Source: Apostichopus japonicus (taxonomy: Eukaryota > Echinodermata > Holothuroidea > Aspidochirotida > Stichopodidae). From it: a stretch of DNA of 64,000 nucleotides. The position numbers and the translations under genes are program-made. The stretch spans positions 34,382,501-34,446,500 of the forward strand of contig NC_092568.1 of NCBI RefSeq assembly GCF_037975245.1. The letters are read 5' to 3'. Shown here one piece after another: positions 1-13,679 of this stretch; position 1 is the first letter of the stretch; each line of letters starts with the position of its first letter. Under the pieces are notes generated by a model. It worked only from the letters and a program-made list of their open reading frames with translations, searched no databases and was not told the DNA's origin.

Positions 1-3000
1 TGAAAATATTCTCAAGTGATAAAACTTGTAACATGTTGAATATCCCAAGTGAATTTATCGTGTTTGCTGCCAAATTTGAAAAGCACAGTTTAATTTTACC
101 GGATTGCTATGTATTTAACATCTAGTCTCGACTTGTAGTGACCATTTATACTATACCTCAGTTGTAGGTAGCATATTGCTTTGGCCTTTTTGGGCCTTTT
201 CTTCTCCCGATTTCTTCTCTTTGTATGTGTGTATTTAGAGAATACCGTACACTTAACCCATTACAAAAGATAGAGGACACAACTTTCAGCTTGGCGACAG
301 AACAGTACAACCAACAAGTTCTCCACCTCCCAGTCCACAATGACCTGTGATGAGGTAGAGGTACATGGTTAATTTAACCTTCATCTTTAAAATGACACAA
401 CACTCGCAACTTCTTGAGGTAAAACACAAACGATGGTGCAAAATGTGTAATGCTGATTAAGCTCATTAACCATTATTTTTTGGGTTAAAACTTGTAACAT
501 GATAATTGCTTCTGCTATTAAGTTTGTTCAGTTGAGGTGTTCAGAAAAAGTAGTTGAGTATTTTTGAGACAGCATGTTATGTCTTTCTTTTAAATATTAT
601 GAAAAGCTTTTAAAGATCAATTAGTTCCCAAATATAGGAAATGAATTGCCTTCTTCACTTATTACAAAGAATGAAATGACAATTTCTTGTTTGGTATATG
701 TTGATGTAGGCTTGTTTTTTGTGTGTATTGCTTGCTCCCCTTTATTTTGTGTATACCCAGAGAATTGAAAAATAGTTGATAACCAAGCAAGAAAGCTGAA
801 AGTGGCTAAAGTTAGAAAGCAGTCAAGCAAACGGTCTCAGGAGGGTTGCGAAAGAAAACAGAGATAGCAGTAGCAGGGATACCTCCTTACAGTGCTAAAA
901 GTCCCAACTTTTGGATCATGACGGTGGTGAAGATTGTCACTCGGACTGACGAAAGGTGTCACTCGGAAAATGGGGGGTGGGCTTCCCGTGCTCCTTTGTA
1001 TTCGGCAGATTGTCTCCAACAGGCAAATGATCTTTGCAGTGAAGATAATGTCAGAGAAAGGCGAACAGGTTTTCAAGCTGTGAAAGAAGCTACAGATTGG
1101 TGTACTCCAGTGAGTAATGCCCATGCAGTGCGATGCAGACAGATTGCGAGTCAGGTTTCAAAATCCCTCTGATGACATGACCATGGTGGTGAGAAATAAT
1201 CTGATTGTTCCTCCAAATTTGTAAGGGCTGAAAGATATTTTGTATCCCGGCAAGTCATCCTTCACATTCCAGTATGTAGGTATGAAAAATGTATCTTGTA
1301 TTATGTGCAGTGAAAGTGGCCTTACACTTCTGTGCAGGAAGTTTTCAACATGGTTGGCTTTAAAAATTCTGATGTTCAAGGAAAAAAGTTGTTGAGAAAA
1401 ATAAGTTGCAACTCTTGAGGTACTACTACTATTTAATTTAAGGGCCCTATAAGTGGGAACCTTATGAAGGTGATAATGTTTAAAAATGTCCCTGTGGCCT
1501 ATTGGCCATTTTCTCCCCATATTTTTCTCTTTTGTGTATGTGCATCTACCAGGTTGGCAAAAGTTCACAACAGCCACGCTACCAGGAAGGAATCACAAAG
1601 TAGTAAGCCCAGCTGCTGAAAGGCAAAGCTGATAGTAGCAACTTCTGTTTTCTGTAAAACCTCCATATGTTGAGGTATCCTGTACTCCAATTTACCAGAC
1701 ATGTTTATTTTATTTCTAGTGGTAACTTCTATACCAATTTTACTTGTACTTGACACATAAATTACATTTTGTTTGGATGAAAATCCATAGGGAAGGTTGT
1801 ATATAGTGAATAATCACAGATCCCACTGTGCAAAAAAGGAAGGGAAAAAAGCTTATTTTATTCACAAGGAAACATTGTTCAATGAGCACTAGTAGTCATA
1901 ATCTAAATTATGAGTTACAGGAATTGCATTTTGTTAGTGTTGGTAGTCAGCTTGGCTGGCATATGGTATTTCTATTTCTTCCTTTATTTGTGTATGAGCA
2001 GGATGAATAACATACCAGTCATGGCTTGAATTTCAACATTATTTCTGTGAAGTGGGTGCATTTTAGAAGACCCTAAGCTGGCTCCGGTTGATGATCAAGG
2101 GGTTACTACTTGCTAGTGGATTGAAATCTTTGTTACTTGAGTACCTTGGCCGCTAACAGCTCCCACATAATGTGCAGGAAATTATTTTGACTTGCTGCAA
2201 CACGAAAAAAAGCGTTCAGGCAAAATGTGGTCAGATGGTCTATGTGGTCGGTTTGATGCACACCTACTTGATTTAAGCAAAGGATTTTGAAAGGCTGGTA
2301 ACAATACATCAGAAAAGTGGAAACAGTTGGATTGGTGATCCAGAATTCGATGATATCACAGTCCATAGCTAACTACTTGGGACCCGTCAAAGTATCTGGA
2401 AAACGTGTTTTCATAAAGTGGTGACGGTACTGACAATCTCAAAGAGTATACACAAGACCAGTAGGTTCCAGGAACCAGGCAAGTTTATATCTCAGTGAAG
2501 TGTTTGTCATGAAAATATTCTCAAGTGATAAAACTTGTAACATGTTGAATATCCCAAGTGAATTTATCGTGTTTGCTGCCAAATTTGAAAAGCACAGTTT
2601 AATTTTACCGGATTGCTATGTATTTAACATCTAGTCTCGACTTGTAGTGACCATTTATACTATACCTCAGTTGTAGGTAGCATATTGCTTTGGCCTTTTT
2701 GGGCCTTTTCTTCTCCCGATTTCTTCTCTTTGTATGTGTTTATTTAGAGAATACCGTACACTTAACCCATTACAAAAGATAGAGGACACAACTTTCAGCT
2801 TGGCGACAGAACAGTACAACCAACAAGTTCTCCACCTCCCAGTCCACAATGATCTGTGATGAGGTAGAGGTACATGGTTAATTTAACCTTCATCTTTAAA
2901 ATGACACAACACTCGCAACTTCTTGAGGTAAAACACAAACGATGGTGCAAAATGTGTAATGCTGATTAAGCTCATTAACCATTATTTTTTGGGTTAAAAC

Positions 3001-6000
3001 TTGTAACATGATTATTGCTTCTGCTATTAAGTTTGTTCAGTTGAGGTGTTCAGAAAAAGTAGTTGAGTATTTTTGAGACAGCATGTTATGTCTTTCTTTT
3101 AAATATTATGAAAAGCTTTTAAAGATCAATTAGTTCCCAAATATAGGAAATGAATTGCCTTCTTCACTTATTACAAAGAATGAAATGACAATTTCTTGTT
3201 TGGTATATTTTGATGTAGGCTTGTTTTTTGTGTGTATTGCTTGCTCCCCTTTATTTTGTGTATAACCAGAGAATTGAAAAATAGTTGATAACCAAGCAAG
3301 AAAGCTGAAAGTGGCTAAAGTTAGAAAGCAGTCAAGCAAACGGTCTCAGGAGGGTGGCGAAAGAAAACAGAGATAGCAGTAGCAGGGATACCTCCTTACA
3401 GTGCTAAAAGTCCCAACTTTTGGATCATGACGGTGGTGAAGATTGTCACTCGGACTGACGAAAGGTGTCACTCGGAAAATGGGGGGTGGGCTTCCCGTGC
3501 TCCTTTGTATTCGGCAGATTGTCTCCAACAGGCAAATGATCTTTGCAGTGAAGATAATGTCAGAGAAAGGCGAATAGGTTTTCAAGCTGTGAAAGAAGCT
3601 ACAGATTGGTGTACTCCAGTGAGTAATGCCCATGCAGTGCGATGCAGACAGATTGCGAGTCAGGTTTCAAAATCCCTCTGATGACATGACCATGGTGGTG
3701 AGAAATAATCTGATTGTTCCTCCAAATTTGTAAGTGCTGAAAGATATTTTGTATCCCGGCAAGTCATCCTTCACATTCCAGTATGTAGGTATGAAAAATG
3801 TATCTTGTATTATGTGCAGTGAAAGTGGCCTTACACTTCTGTGCAGGAAGTTTTCAACATGGTTGGCTTTAAAAATTCTGATGTTCAAGGAAAAAAATTG
3901 TTGAGAAAAATAAGTTGCAACTCTTGAGGTACTACTACTATTTAATTTAAGGGCCCTATAAGTGGGAACCTTATGAAGGTGATAATGTTTAAAAATGTCC
4001 CTGTGGCCTATTGGCCATTTTCTCCCCATATTTTTCTCTTTTGTGTATGTGCATCTACCAGGTTGGCAAAAGTTCACAAGAGCCACGCTACCAGGAAGGA
4101 ATCACAAAGTAGTAAGCCCAGCTGCTGAAAGGCAAAGCTGATAGTAGCAACTTCTGTTTTCTGTAAAACCTCCATATGTTGAGGTATCCTGTACTCCAAT
4201 TTACCAGACATGTTTATTTTATTTCTAGTGGTAACTTCTATACCAATTTTACTTGTACTTGACACATAAATTACATTTTGTTTGGATGAAAATCCATAGG
4301 GAAGGTTGTATATAGTGAATAATCACAGATCCCACTGTGCAAAAAAGGAAGGGATAAAAGCTTATTTTATTCACAAGGAAACATTGGTCAATGAGCACTA
4401 GTAGTCATAATCTAAATTATGAGTTACAGGAATTGCATTTTGTTAGTGTTGGTAGTCAGCTTGGCTGGCATATGGTATTTCTATTTCTTCCTTTATTTGT
4501 GTATGAGCAGGATGAATAACATACCAGTCATGGCTTGAATTTCAACATTATTTCTGTGAAGTGGGTGCATTTTAGAAGACCCTAAGCTGGCTCCGGTTGA
4601 TGATCAAGGGGTTACTACTTGCTAGTGGATTGAAATCTTTGTTACTTGAGTACCTTGGCCGCTAACAGCTCCCACATAATGTGCAGGAAATTATTTTGAC
4701 TTGCTGCAACACGAAAAAAAGCGTTCAGGCAAAATGTGGTCAGATGGTCTATGTGGTCGGTTTGATGCACACCTACTTGATTTAAGCAAAGGATTTTGAA
4801 AGGCTGGTAACAATACATCAGAAAAGTGGAAACAGTTGGATTGGGTGATCCAGAATTCGATGATATCACAGTCCATAGTTAACTACTTGGGACCCGTCAA
4901 AGTATCTGGAAAAAGTGTTTTCATAAAGTGGTGACGGTACAGACAATCTCAAAGAGTATACACAAGACCAGTAGGTTCCAGGAACCAGGCAAGTTTATAT
5001 CTCAGTGAAGTGTTTGTCATGAAAATATTCTCAAGTGATTAAACTTGTAACATGTTGAATATCCCAAGTGAATTTATCGTGTTTGCTGCCAAATTTGAAA
5101 AGCACAGTTTAATTTTACCGGATTGCTATGTATTTAACATCTAGTCTCGACTTGTAGTGACCATTTATACTATACCTCAGTTGTAGGTAGCATATTGCTT
5201 TGGCCTTTTTGGGCCTTTTCTTCTCCCGATTTCTTCTCTTTGTATGTGTGTATTTAGAGAATACCGTACACTTAACCCATTACAAAAGATAGAGGACACA
5301 ACTTTCAGCTTGGCGACAGAACAGTACAACCAACAAGTTCTCCACCTCCCAGTCCACAATGACCTGTGATGAGGTAGAGGTACATGGTTAATTTAACCTT
5401 CATCTTTAAAATGACACAACACTCGCAACTTCTTGAGGTAAAACACAAACGATGGTGCAAAATGTGTAATGCTGATTAAGCTCATTAACCATTATTTTTT
5501 GGGTTAAAACTTGTAACATGATTATTGCTTCTGCTATTAAGTTTGTTCAGTTGAGGTGTTCAGAAAAAGTAGTTGAGTATTTTTGAGACAGCATGTTATG
5601 TCTTTCTTTTAAATATCATAAAAAGCTTTTAAAGATCAATTAGTTCCCAAATATAGGAAATGAATTGCCTTCTTTACTTATTACAAAGAATGAAATGACA
5701 ATTTCTTGTTTGGTATATGTTGATGTAGGCTTGTTTTTTGTGTGTATTGCTTGCTCCCCTTTATTTTGTGTATAACCAGAGAATTGAAAAATAGTTGATA
5801 ACCAAGCAAGAAAGCTGAAAGTGGCTAAAGTTAGAAAGCAGTCAAGCAAACGGTCTCAGGAGGGTTGCAAAAGAAAACAGAGATAGCAGTAGCAGGGATA
5901 CCTCCTTACAGTGCTAAAAGTCCCAACTTTTGGATCATGACGGTGGTGAAGATTGTCACTCGGACTGACGAAAGGTGTCACTCGGAAAATGGGGGGTGGG

Positions 6001-9000
6001 CTTCCCGTGCTCCTTTGTATTCGGCAGATTGTCTCCAACAGGCAAATGATCTTTGCAGTGAAGATAATGTCAGAGAAAGGCGAACAGGTTTTCAAGCTGT
6101 GAAAGAAGCTACAGATTGGTGTACTCCAGTGAGTAATGCCCATGCAGTGCGATGCAGACAGATTGCGAGTCAGGTTTCAAAATCCCTCTGATGACATGAC
6201 CATGGTGGTGAGAAATAATCTGATTGTTCCTCCAAATTTGTAAGGGCTGAAAGATATTTTGTATCCCGGCAAGTCATCCTTCACATTCCAGTATGTAGGT
6301 ATGAAAAATGTATCTTGTATTATGTGCAGTGAAAGTGGCCTTACACTTCTGTGCAGGAAGTTTTCAACATGGTTGGCTTTAAAAATTCTGATGTTCAAGG
6401 AAAAAAATTGTTTAGAAAAATAAGTTGCAACTCTTGAGGTACTACTACTATTTAATTTAAGGGCCCTATAAGTGTGAACCTTATGAAGGTGATAATGTTT
6501 AAAAATGTCCCTGTGGCCTATTGGCCATTTTCTCCCCATATTTTTCTCTTTTGTGTATGTGCATCTACCAGGTTGGCAAAAGTTTCACAACAGCCGCGCT
6601 ACCAGGAAGGAATCACAAAGTAGTAAGCCCAGCTGCTGAAAGGCAAAGCTGATAGTAGCAACTTCTGTTTTCTGTAAAACCTCCATATGTTGAGGTATCC
6701 TGTACTCCAATTTACCAGACATGTTTATTTTATTTCTAGTGGTAACTTCTATACCAATTTTACTTGAACTTGACACATAATTACATTTTGTTTGGATGAA
6801 AATCCATAGGGAAGGTTGTATATAGTGAATAATCACAGATCCCACTGTGCAAAAAAGGAAGGGAAAAAAGCTTATTTTATTCACAAGAAAACATGGTTCA
6901 ATGAGCACTAGTAGTCATAATCTAAATTATGAGTTACAGGAATTGCATTTTGTTAGTGTTGGTAGTCAGCTTGGCTGGCATATGGTATTTCTATTTCTTC
7001 CTTTATTTGTGTATGAGCAGGATGAATAACATACCAGTCATGGCTTGAATTTCAACATTATTTCTGTGAAGTGGGTGCATATTAGAAGACCCTAAGCTGG
7101 CTCCGGTTGATGATCAAGGGGTTACTACTTGCTAGTGGATTGAAATCTTTGTTACTTGAGTACCTTGGCCGCTAACAGCTCCCACATAATGTGCAGGAAA
7201 TTATTTTGACTTGCTGCAACACGAAAAAAAGCGTTCAGGCAAAATGTGGTCAGATGGTCTATGTGGTCGGTTTGATGCACACCTACTTGATTTAAGCAAA
7301 GGATTTTGAAAGGCTGGTAACAATACATCAGAAAAGTGGAAACAGTTGGATTGGGTGATCCAGAATTCGATGATATCACAGTCCATAGTTAACTACTTGG
7401 GACCCGTCAAAGTATCTGGAAAAAGTGTTTTCATAAAGTGGTGACGGTACAGACAATCTCAAAGAGTATACACAAGACCAGTAGGTTCCAGGAACCAGGC
7501 AAGTTTATATCTCAGTGAAGTGTTTGTCATGAAAATATTCTCAAGTGATAAAACTTGTAACATGTTGAATATCCCAAGTGAATTTATCGTGTTTGCTGCC
7601 AAATTTGAAAAGCACAGTTTAATTTTACCGGATTGCTATGTATTTAACATCTAGTCACGACTTGTAGTGACCATTTATACTATACCTCAGTTGTAGGTAG
7701 CATATTGCTTTGGCCTTTTTGGGCCTTTTCTTCTCCCGATTTCTTCTCTTTGTATGTGTGTATTTAGAGAATACCGTACACTTAACCCATTACAAAAGAT
7801 AGAGGACACAACTTTCAGCTTGGCAACAGAACAGTACAACCAACAAGTTCTCCACCTCCCAGTCCACAATGACCTGTGATGAGGTAGAGGTACATGGTTA
7901 ATTTAACCTTCATCTTTAAAATGACACAACACTCGCAACTTCTTGAGGTAAAACACAAACGATGGTGCAAAATGTGTAATGCTGATTAAGCTCATTAACC
8001 ATTATTTTTTGGGTTAAAACTTGTAACATGATTATTGCTTCTGCTATTAAGTTTGTTCAGTTGAGGTGTTCAGAAAAAGTAGTTGAGTATTTTTGAGACA
8101 GCATGTTATGTCTTTCTTTGAAATATTATGAAAAGCTTTTAAAGATCAATTAGTTCCCAAATATAGGAAATGAATTGCCTTCTTCACTTATTACAAAGAA
8201 TGAAATGACAATTTCTTGTTTGGTATATGTTGATGTAGGCTTGTTTTTTGTGTGTATTGCTTGCTCCCCTTTATTTTGTGTATACCCAGAGAATTGAAAA
8301 ATAGTTGATAACCAAGCAAGAAAGCTGAAAGTGGCTAAAGTTAGAAAGCAGTCAAGCAAACGGTCTCAGGAGGGTTGCGAAAGAAAACAGAGATAGCAGT
8401 AGCAGGGATACCTCCTTACAGTGCTAAAAGTCCCAACTTTTGGATCATGACGGTGGTGAAGATTGTCACTCGGACTGACGAAAGGTGTCACTCGGAAAAT
8501 GGGGGGTGGGCTTCCCGTGCTCCTTTGTATTCGGCAGATTGTCTCCAACAGGCAAATGATCTTTGCAGTGAAGATAATGTCAGAGAAAGGCGAATAGGTT
8601 TTCAAGCTGTGAAAGAAGCTACAGATTGGTGTACTCCAGTGAGTAATGCCCATGCAGTGCGATGCAGACAGATTGCGAGTCAGGTTTCAAAATCCCTCTG
8701 ATGACATGACCATGGTGGTGAGAAATAATCTGATTGTTCCTCCAAATTTGTAAGTGCTGAAAGATATTTTGTATCCCGGCAAGTCATCCTTCACATTCCA
8801 GTATGTAGGTATGAAAAATGTATCTTGTATTATGTGCAGTGAAAGTGGCCTTACACTTCTGTGCAGGAAGTTTTCAACATGGTTGGCTTTAAAAATTCTG
8901 ATGTTCAAGGAAAAAAATTGTTTAGAAAAATAAGTTGCAACTCTTGAGGTACTACTACTATTTAATTTAAGGGCCCTATAAGTGGGAACCTTATGAAGGT

Positions 9001-12000
9001 GATAATGTTTAAAAATGTCCCTGTGGCCTATTGGCCATTTTCTCCCCATATTTTTCTCTTTTGTGTATGTGCATCTACCAGGTTGGCAAAAGTTCACAAC
9101 AGCCACGCTACCAGGAAGGAATCACAAAGTAGTAAGCCCAGCTGCTGAAAGGCAAAGCTGATAGTAGCAACTTCTGTTTTCTGTAAAACCTCCATATGTT
9201 GAGGTATCCTGTACTCCAATTTACCAGACATGTTTATTTTATTTCTAGTGGTAACTTCTATACCAATTTTACTTGTACTTGACACATAAATTACATTTTG
9301 TTTGGATGAAAATCCATAGGGAAGGTTGTATATAGTGAATAATCACAGATCCCACTGTGCAAAAAAGGAAGGGAAAAAAGCTTATTTTATTCACAAGGAA
9401 ACATTGTTCAATGAGTACTAGTAGTCATAATCTAAATTATGAGTTACAGGAATTGCATTTTGTTAGTGTTGGTAGTCAGCTTGGCTGGCATATGGTATTT
9501 CTATTTCTTCCTTTATTTGTGTATGAGCAGGATGAATAACATACCAGTCATGGCTTGAATTTCAACATTATTTCTGTGAAGTGGGTGCATTTTAGAAGAC
9601 CCTAAGCTGGCTCCGGTTGATGATCAAGGGGTTACTACTTGCTAGTGGATTGAAATCTTTGTTACTTGAGTACCTTGGCCGCTAACAGCTCCCACATAAT
9701 GTGCAGGAAATTATTTTGACTTGCTGCAACACGAAAAAAAGCGTTCAGGCAAAATGTGGTCAGATGGTCTATGTGGTCGGTTTGATGCACACCTACTTGA
9801 TTTAAGCAAAGGATTTTGAAAGGCTGGTAACAATACATCAGAAAAGTGGAAACAGTTGGATTGGTGATCCAGAATTCGATGATATCACAGTCCATAGCTA
9901 ACTACTTGGGACCCGTCAAAGTATCTGGAAAACGTGTTTTCATAAAGTGGTGACGGTACTGACAATCTCAAAGAGTATACACAAGACCAGTAGGTTCCAG
10001 GAACCAGGCAAGTTTATATCTCAGTGAAGTGTTTGTCATGAAAATATTCTCAAGTGATAAAACTTGTAACATGTTGAATATCCCAAGTGAATTTATCGTG
10101 TTTGCTGCCAAATTTGAAAAGCACAGTTTAATTTTACCGGATTGCTATGTATTTAACATCTAGTCACGACTTGTAGTGACCATTTATACTATACCTCAGT
10201 TGTAGGTAGCATATTGCTTTGGCCTTTTTGGGCCTTTTCTTCTTCGATTTCTTTCTTTGTATGTGTGTATTTAGAGAATACCGTACACTTAACCCATTAC
10301 AAAAGATAGAGGACACAACTTTCAGCTTGGCGACAGAACAGTACAACCAACAAGTTCTCCACCTCCCAGTCCACAATGACCTGTGATGAGGTAGAGGTAC
10401 ATCGTTAATTTAACCTTCATCTTTAAAATGACACAACACTCGCAACTTCTTGAGGTAAAACACAAACTACAGTGCAAAATGTGTAATGCTGATTATGCTC
10501 ATTAACCATTATTTTTTGGGTTAAAACTTGTAACATGATTATTGCTTCTGCTGTTAAGTTTGTTCAGTTGAGGTGTTCAGAAAAAGTAGTTGAGTATTTT
10601 TGAGACAGCATGTTATGTCTTTCTTTTAAATATTATGAAAAGCTTTTAAAGATCAATTAGTTCCCAAATATAGGAAATGAATTGCCTTCTTCACTTATTA
10701 CAAAGAATGAAATGACAATTTCTTGTTTGGTATATGTTGATGTAGGCTTGTTTTTTGTGTGTATTGCTTGCTCCCCTTTATTTTGTGTATAACCAGAGAA
10801 TTGAAAAATAGTTGATAACCAAGCAAGAAATCTGAAAGTGGCTAAAGTTAGAAAGCAGTCAAGCAAACGGTCTCAGGAGGGTGGCGAAAGAAAACAGAGA
10901 TAGCAGTAGCAGGGATACCTCCTTACAGTGCTAAAAGTCCCAACTTTTGGATCATGACGGTGGTGAAGATTGTCACTCGGACTGACGAAAGGTGTCACTC
11001 GGAAAATGGGGGGTGGGCCCCGTGCTCCTTTGTATTCGGCAGATTGTCTCCAACAGGCAAATGATCTTTGCAGTGAAGATAATGTCAGAGAAAGGCGAAT
11101 AGGTTTTCAAGATGTGAAAGAAGCTACAGATTGGTGTACTCCAGTGAGTAATGCCAATGCAGTGCGATGCAGACAGATTGCGAGTCAGGTTTCAAAATCC
11201 CTCTGATGACATGACCATGGTGGTGAGAAATAATCTGATTGTTCCTCCAAATTTGTAAGTGCTGAAAGATATTTTGTATCCCAGCAAGTCATCCTTCACA
11301 TTCCAGTATGTAGGTATGAAAAATGTATCTTGTCTAATGTGCAGTGAAAGTGGCCTTACACTTCTGTGCAGGAAGTTTTCAACATGGTTGGCTTTAAAAA
11401 TTCTGATGTTCAAGGAAAAAATTTGTTGAGAAAAATAAGTTGCAACTCTTGAGGTACTACTACTATTTAATTTAAGGGCCCTATAAGTGGGAACCTTATG
11501 AAGGTGATAATGTTTAAAAATGTCCCTGTGGCCTATTGGCCATTTTCTCCCCATATTTTTCTCTTTTGTGTATGTGCATCTACCAGGTTGGCAAAAGTTT
11601 CACAACAGCCGCGCTACCAGGAAGGAATCACAAAGTAGTAAGCCCAGCTGCTGAAAGGCAAAGCTGATAGTAGCAACTTCTGTTTTCTGTAAAACCTCCA
11701 TATGTTGAGGTATCCTGTACTCCAATTTACCAGACATGTTTATTTTATTTCTAGTGGTAACTTCTATACCAATTTTACTTGAACTTGACACATAATTACA
11801 TTTTGTTTGGATGAAAATCCATAGGGAAGGTTGTATATAGTGAATAATCACAGATCCCACTGTGCAAAAAAGGAAGGGAAAAAAGCTTATTTTATTCACA
11901 AGGAAACATGGTTCAATGAGCACTAGTAGTCATAATCTAAATTATGAGTTACAGGAATTGCATTTTGTTAGTGTTGGTAGTCAGCTTGGCTGGCATATGG

Positions 12001-12088
12001 TATTTCTATTTCTTCCTTTATTTGTGTATGAGCAGGATGAATAACATACCAGTCATGGCTTGAATTTCAACATTATTTCTGTGAAGTG
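1..12088. repeat. Tandem array of a ~2,510-bp unit (4 full + 1 partial copy)
   Basis: The same ~2.5-kb sequence recurs head to tail. Copies start at 1, 2510, 5020, 7530 and 10039, so the periods are 2509, 2510, 2510 and 2509. By eye the copies differ by about 1%, mostly single substitutions and 1-2 base indels. The fifth copy runs only to about 12,088 and lacks the last ~460 bp. The left end is cut by the window, so total copy number is unknown. The unit is AT-rich, with a more GC-balanced block at unit position ~840-1170. No protein, snRNA, 5S RNA or tRNA was recognised. Short reading frames of 60-139 codons recur on both strands, overlap each other and are interrupted in some copies, so none is called as a gene. 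It could be a long-unit satellite, an amplified non-coding transcription unit or an amplified mobile-element fragment. Confidence 0.97.
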
Positions 12089-13616
12089 AATCATGATGCA
12101 GCAGGTATCTTGTATGATTTTCAATTAAATAGAATAATATCCTTTGTATTCAGAATTGATGTAATGAAGTCAATATCAGAAAAGGTAAGGTCCTAGTGCT
12201 GCGAAAAATGTTACAGATGGGCGTATCCTGTGCTTAACTGCAAATTAGGTGGGATTAGGAAATCTGTGAGCAATTAATGTGTGTAAAGTTGTTTTTAGTC
12301 CAGTTGCGATCATTTGTTTTATGAACGACCTGTTGTGATTAGTCTTTTTGCAACACTGGCTTGTAGATTTCTTCATTAAATTAGCCTAAATTTTAGCAAA
12401 CCCAAAGCTAAACAGTGGTTGTGATGTATGCTTTCAATTTGAGCCGTCTAAGAGTTCACCAGTCTTGATAACTGATTTATATATTAGATGTTATCACAGT
12501 TGGATAGTGTTTTGCTAAGATAATTTATGACGACGTCTTACAAAGTATGCTGCATGTGAGTGAAAACTTCAACGGTTTGGACTTATATACTGGTTTATCT
12601 GGAACCCTGTTGTATTTGGTTTGTGTGTGTCTGGGGTTTTTTTTTTGTCTCGGTAAAGCATTGTAATTCTCTGCGTTTTAGGACATCCAGTTTATACGCC
12701 CTATTCCGGTGGGTTTTCCCGTTTTCTCCCACAGGGTTTTTCGGGTTTTTCACCCACCTATGGGGCTGCCTGGTATTCTGGATTGTTTGCGGAGAATTAC
12801 ATTGTTTTCCTTCTTTTTTATTTAATACTTTGAAACTTGAAAGACTCGCAATCAATAAATGAATTACGGTCAACCTCATAAAGATCAGTGTTATTGTACT
12901 TTTTTGTATTTTTTTGTATTATGATGCTTTCCATTGAAGAAGAAATGTGGAACAAATCAGTGGACAAACTATGTTACTAAAGTCTGTTTCAAAACTTAGA
13001 AAGTTAGAAAGAAAGTTAGAAAGAACATGCTATGATTTGGAAAGCAATTACCGCGAAAGTGCCAATATTAATACATTGGAGAAAAGGACCCATTGTTAGC
13101 GAAAAAGTGCGCTTTGGGTTGAGGAATTGAGAAGCAATCCTTTAAAATTTCTAGATAAGCTATTCAAATTTGCACGAAATATAGTTTTGTAGTTTGCCCC
13201 ATAAACTGGTGTCCTACCTCTTAATCTACCTGAAGTATTTGCAAGTCCTTCCCCACCCCCCCCCCTCTACCCCAGTGTCCCACCGCGTGCCCTTACACCA
13301 AGATTGAACCATCTGCCGCGTACGTTGACGAAAAGGGGAAGGGGTTATTGATTACAGGTACGAGGTGGTGACGTCACTCTTGGATACGATGGCTGTACAT
13401 TGGCTTATTACAATGGTTGACAACGTGGCAGAAGAGGATGTACCACTGGACATATATCAACAGGACTCCCAACTATATGGATTTTTAAATAGGCATATAA
13501 ACGTTACCAGTTAGTTTTCTCAAATCTTACTGATGCAAAATGTGCTAGAAAAAGAAAAGAATCATCGTCACTCAAACTCCAACTTTCAGAAGCATTTTAC
13601 TGCATACCACCCTCTG
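12089..13616. other. Single-copy sequence after the array, no gene recognised
   Basis: Unrelated sequence begins right after the last array copy. It is AT-rich to about 12,950. A long open frame at 12,560-12,862 is matched by an equally long open frame on the other strand, and neither looks like a known protein. A C10 run lies at about 13,256-13,265. A 41-codon frame at 13,389-13,514 has no recognisable domain. Confidence 0.6.
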
Positions 13617-13679
13617 AAAATACTTCCACACGGAACAAAAGCTACTATAGTAGCCTTTTGTTCCGTGTGGAAGTATTTT
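13617..13679. repeat. Near-perfect 63-bp hairpin, no loop
   Basis: The left arm (13,617-13,647) and right arm (13,648-13,679) are reverse complements, with one extra G in the right arm and no spacer. Each arm contains ACTTCCACACGGAACAAAAG or its complement. An RNA from either strand would fold into an almost uninterrupted stem of about 31 bp. It could be a minimal foldback transposon or a small-RNA precursor. The lack of a loop favours a palindromic insertion over a canonical microRNA. Confidence 0.93.

Noticed and set aside
1158-1577. 139-codon minus-strand frame recurring in every array unit (also ~3,667, 6,177, 8,687, 11,192)
   Set aside because: It is shortened in copies 3 and 5, has no recognisable domain, is rich in residues expected from AT-rich non-coding DNA, and its recurrence only reflects the tandem array.
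12560-12879. Overlapping ~95-100 codon frames on both strands
   Set aside because: Both strands are open over the same interval with no codon-like bias or domain, so coding cannot be supported for either.
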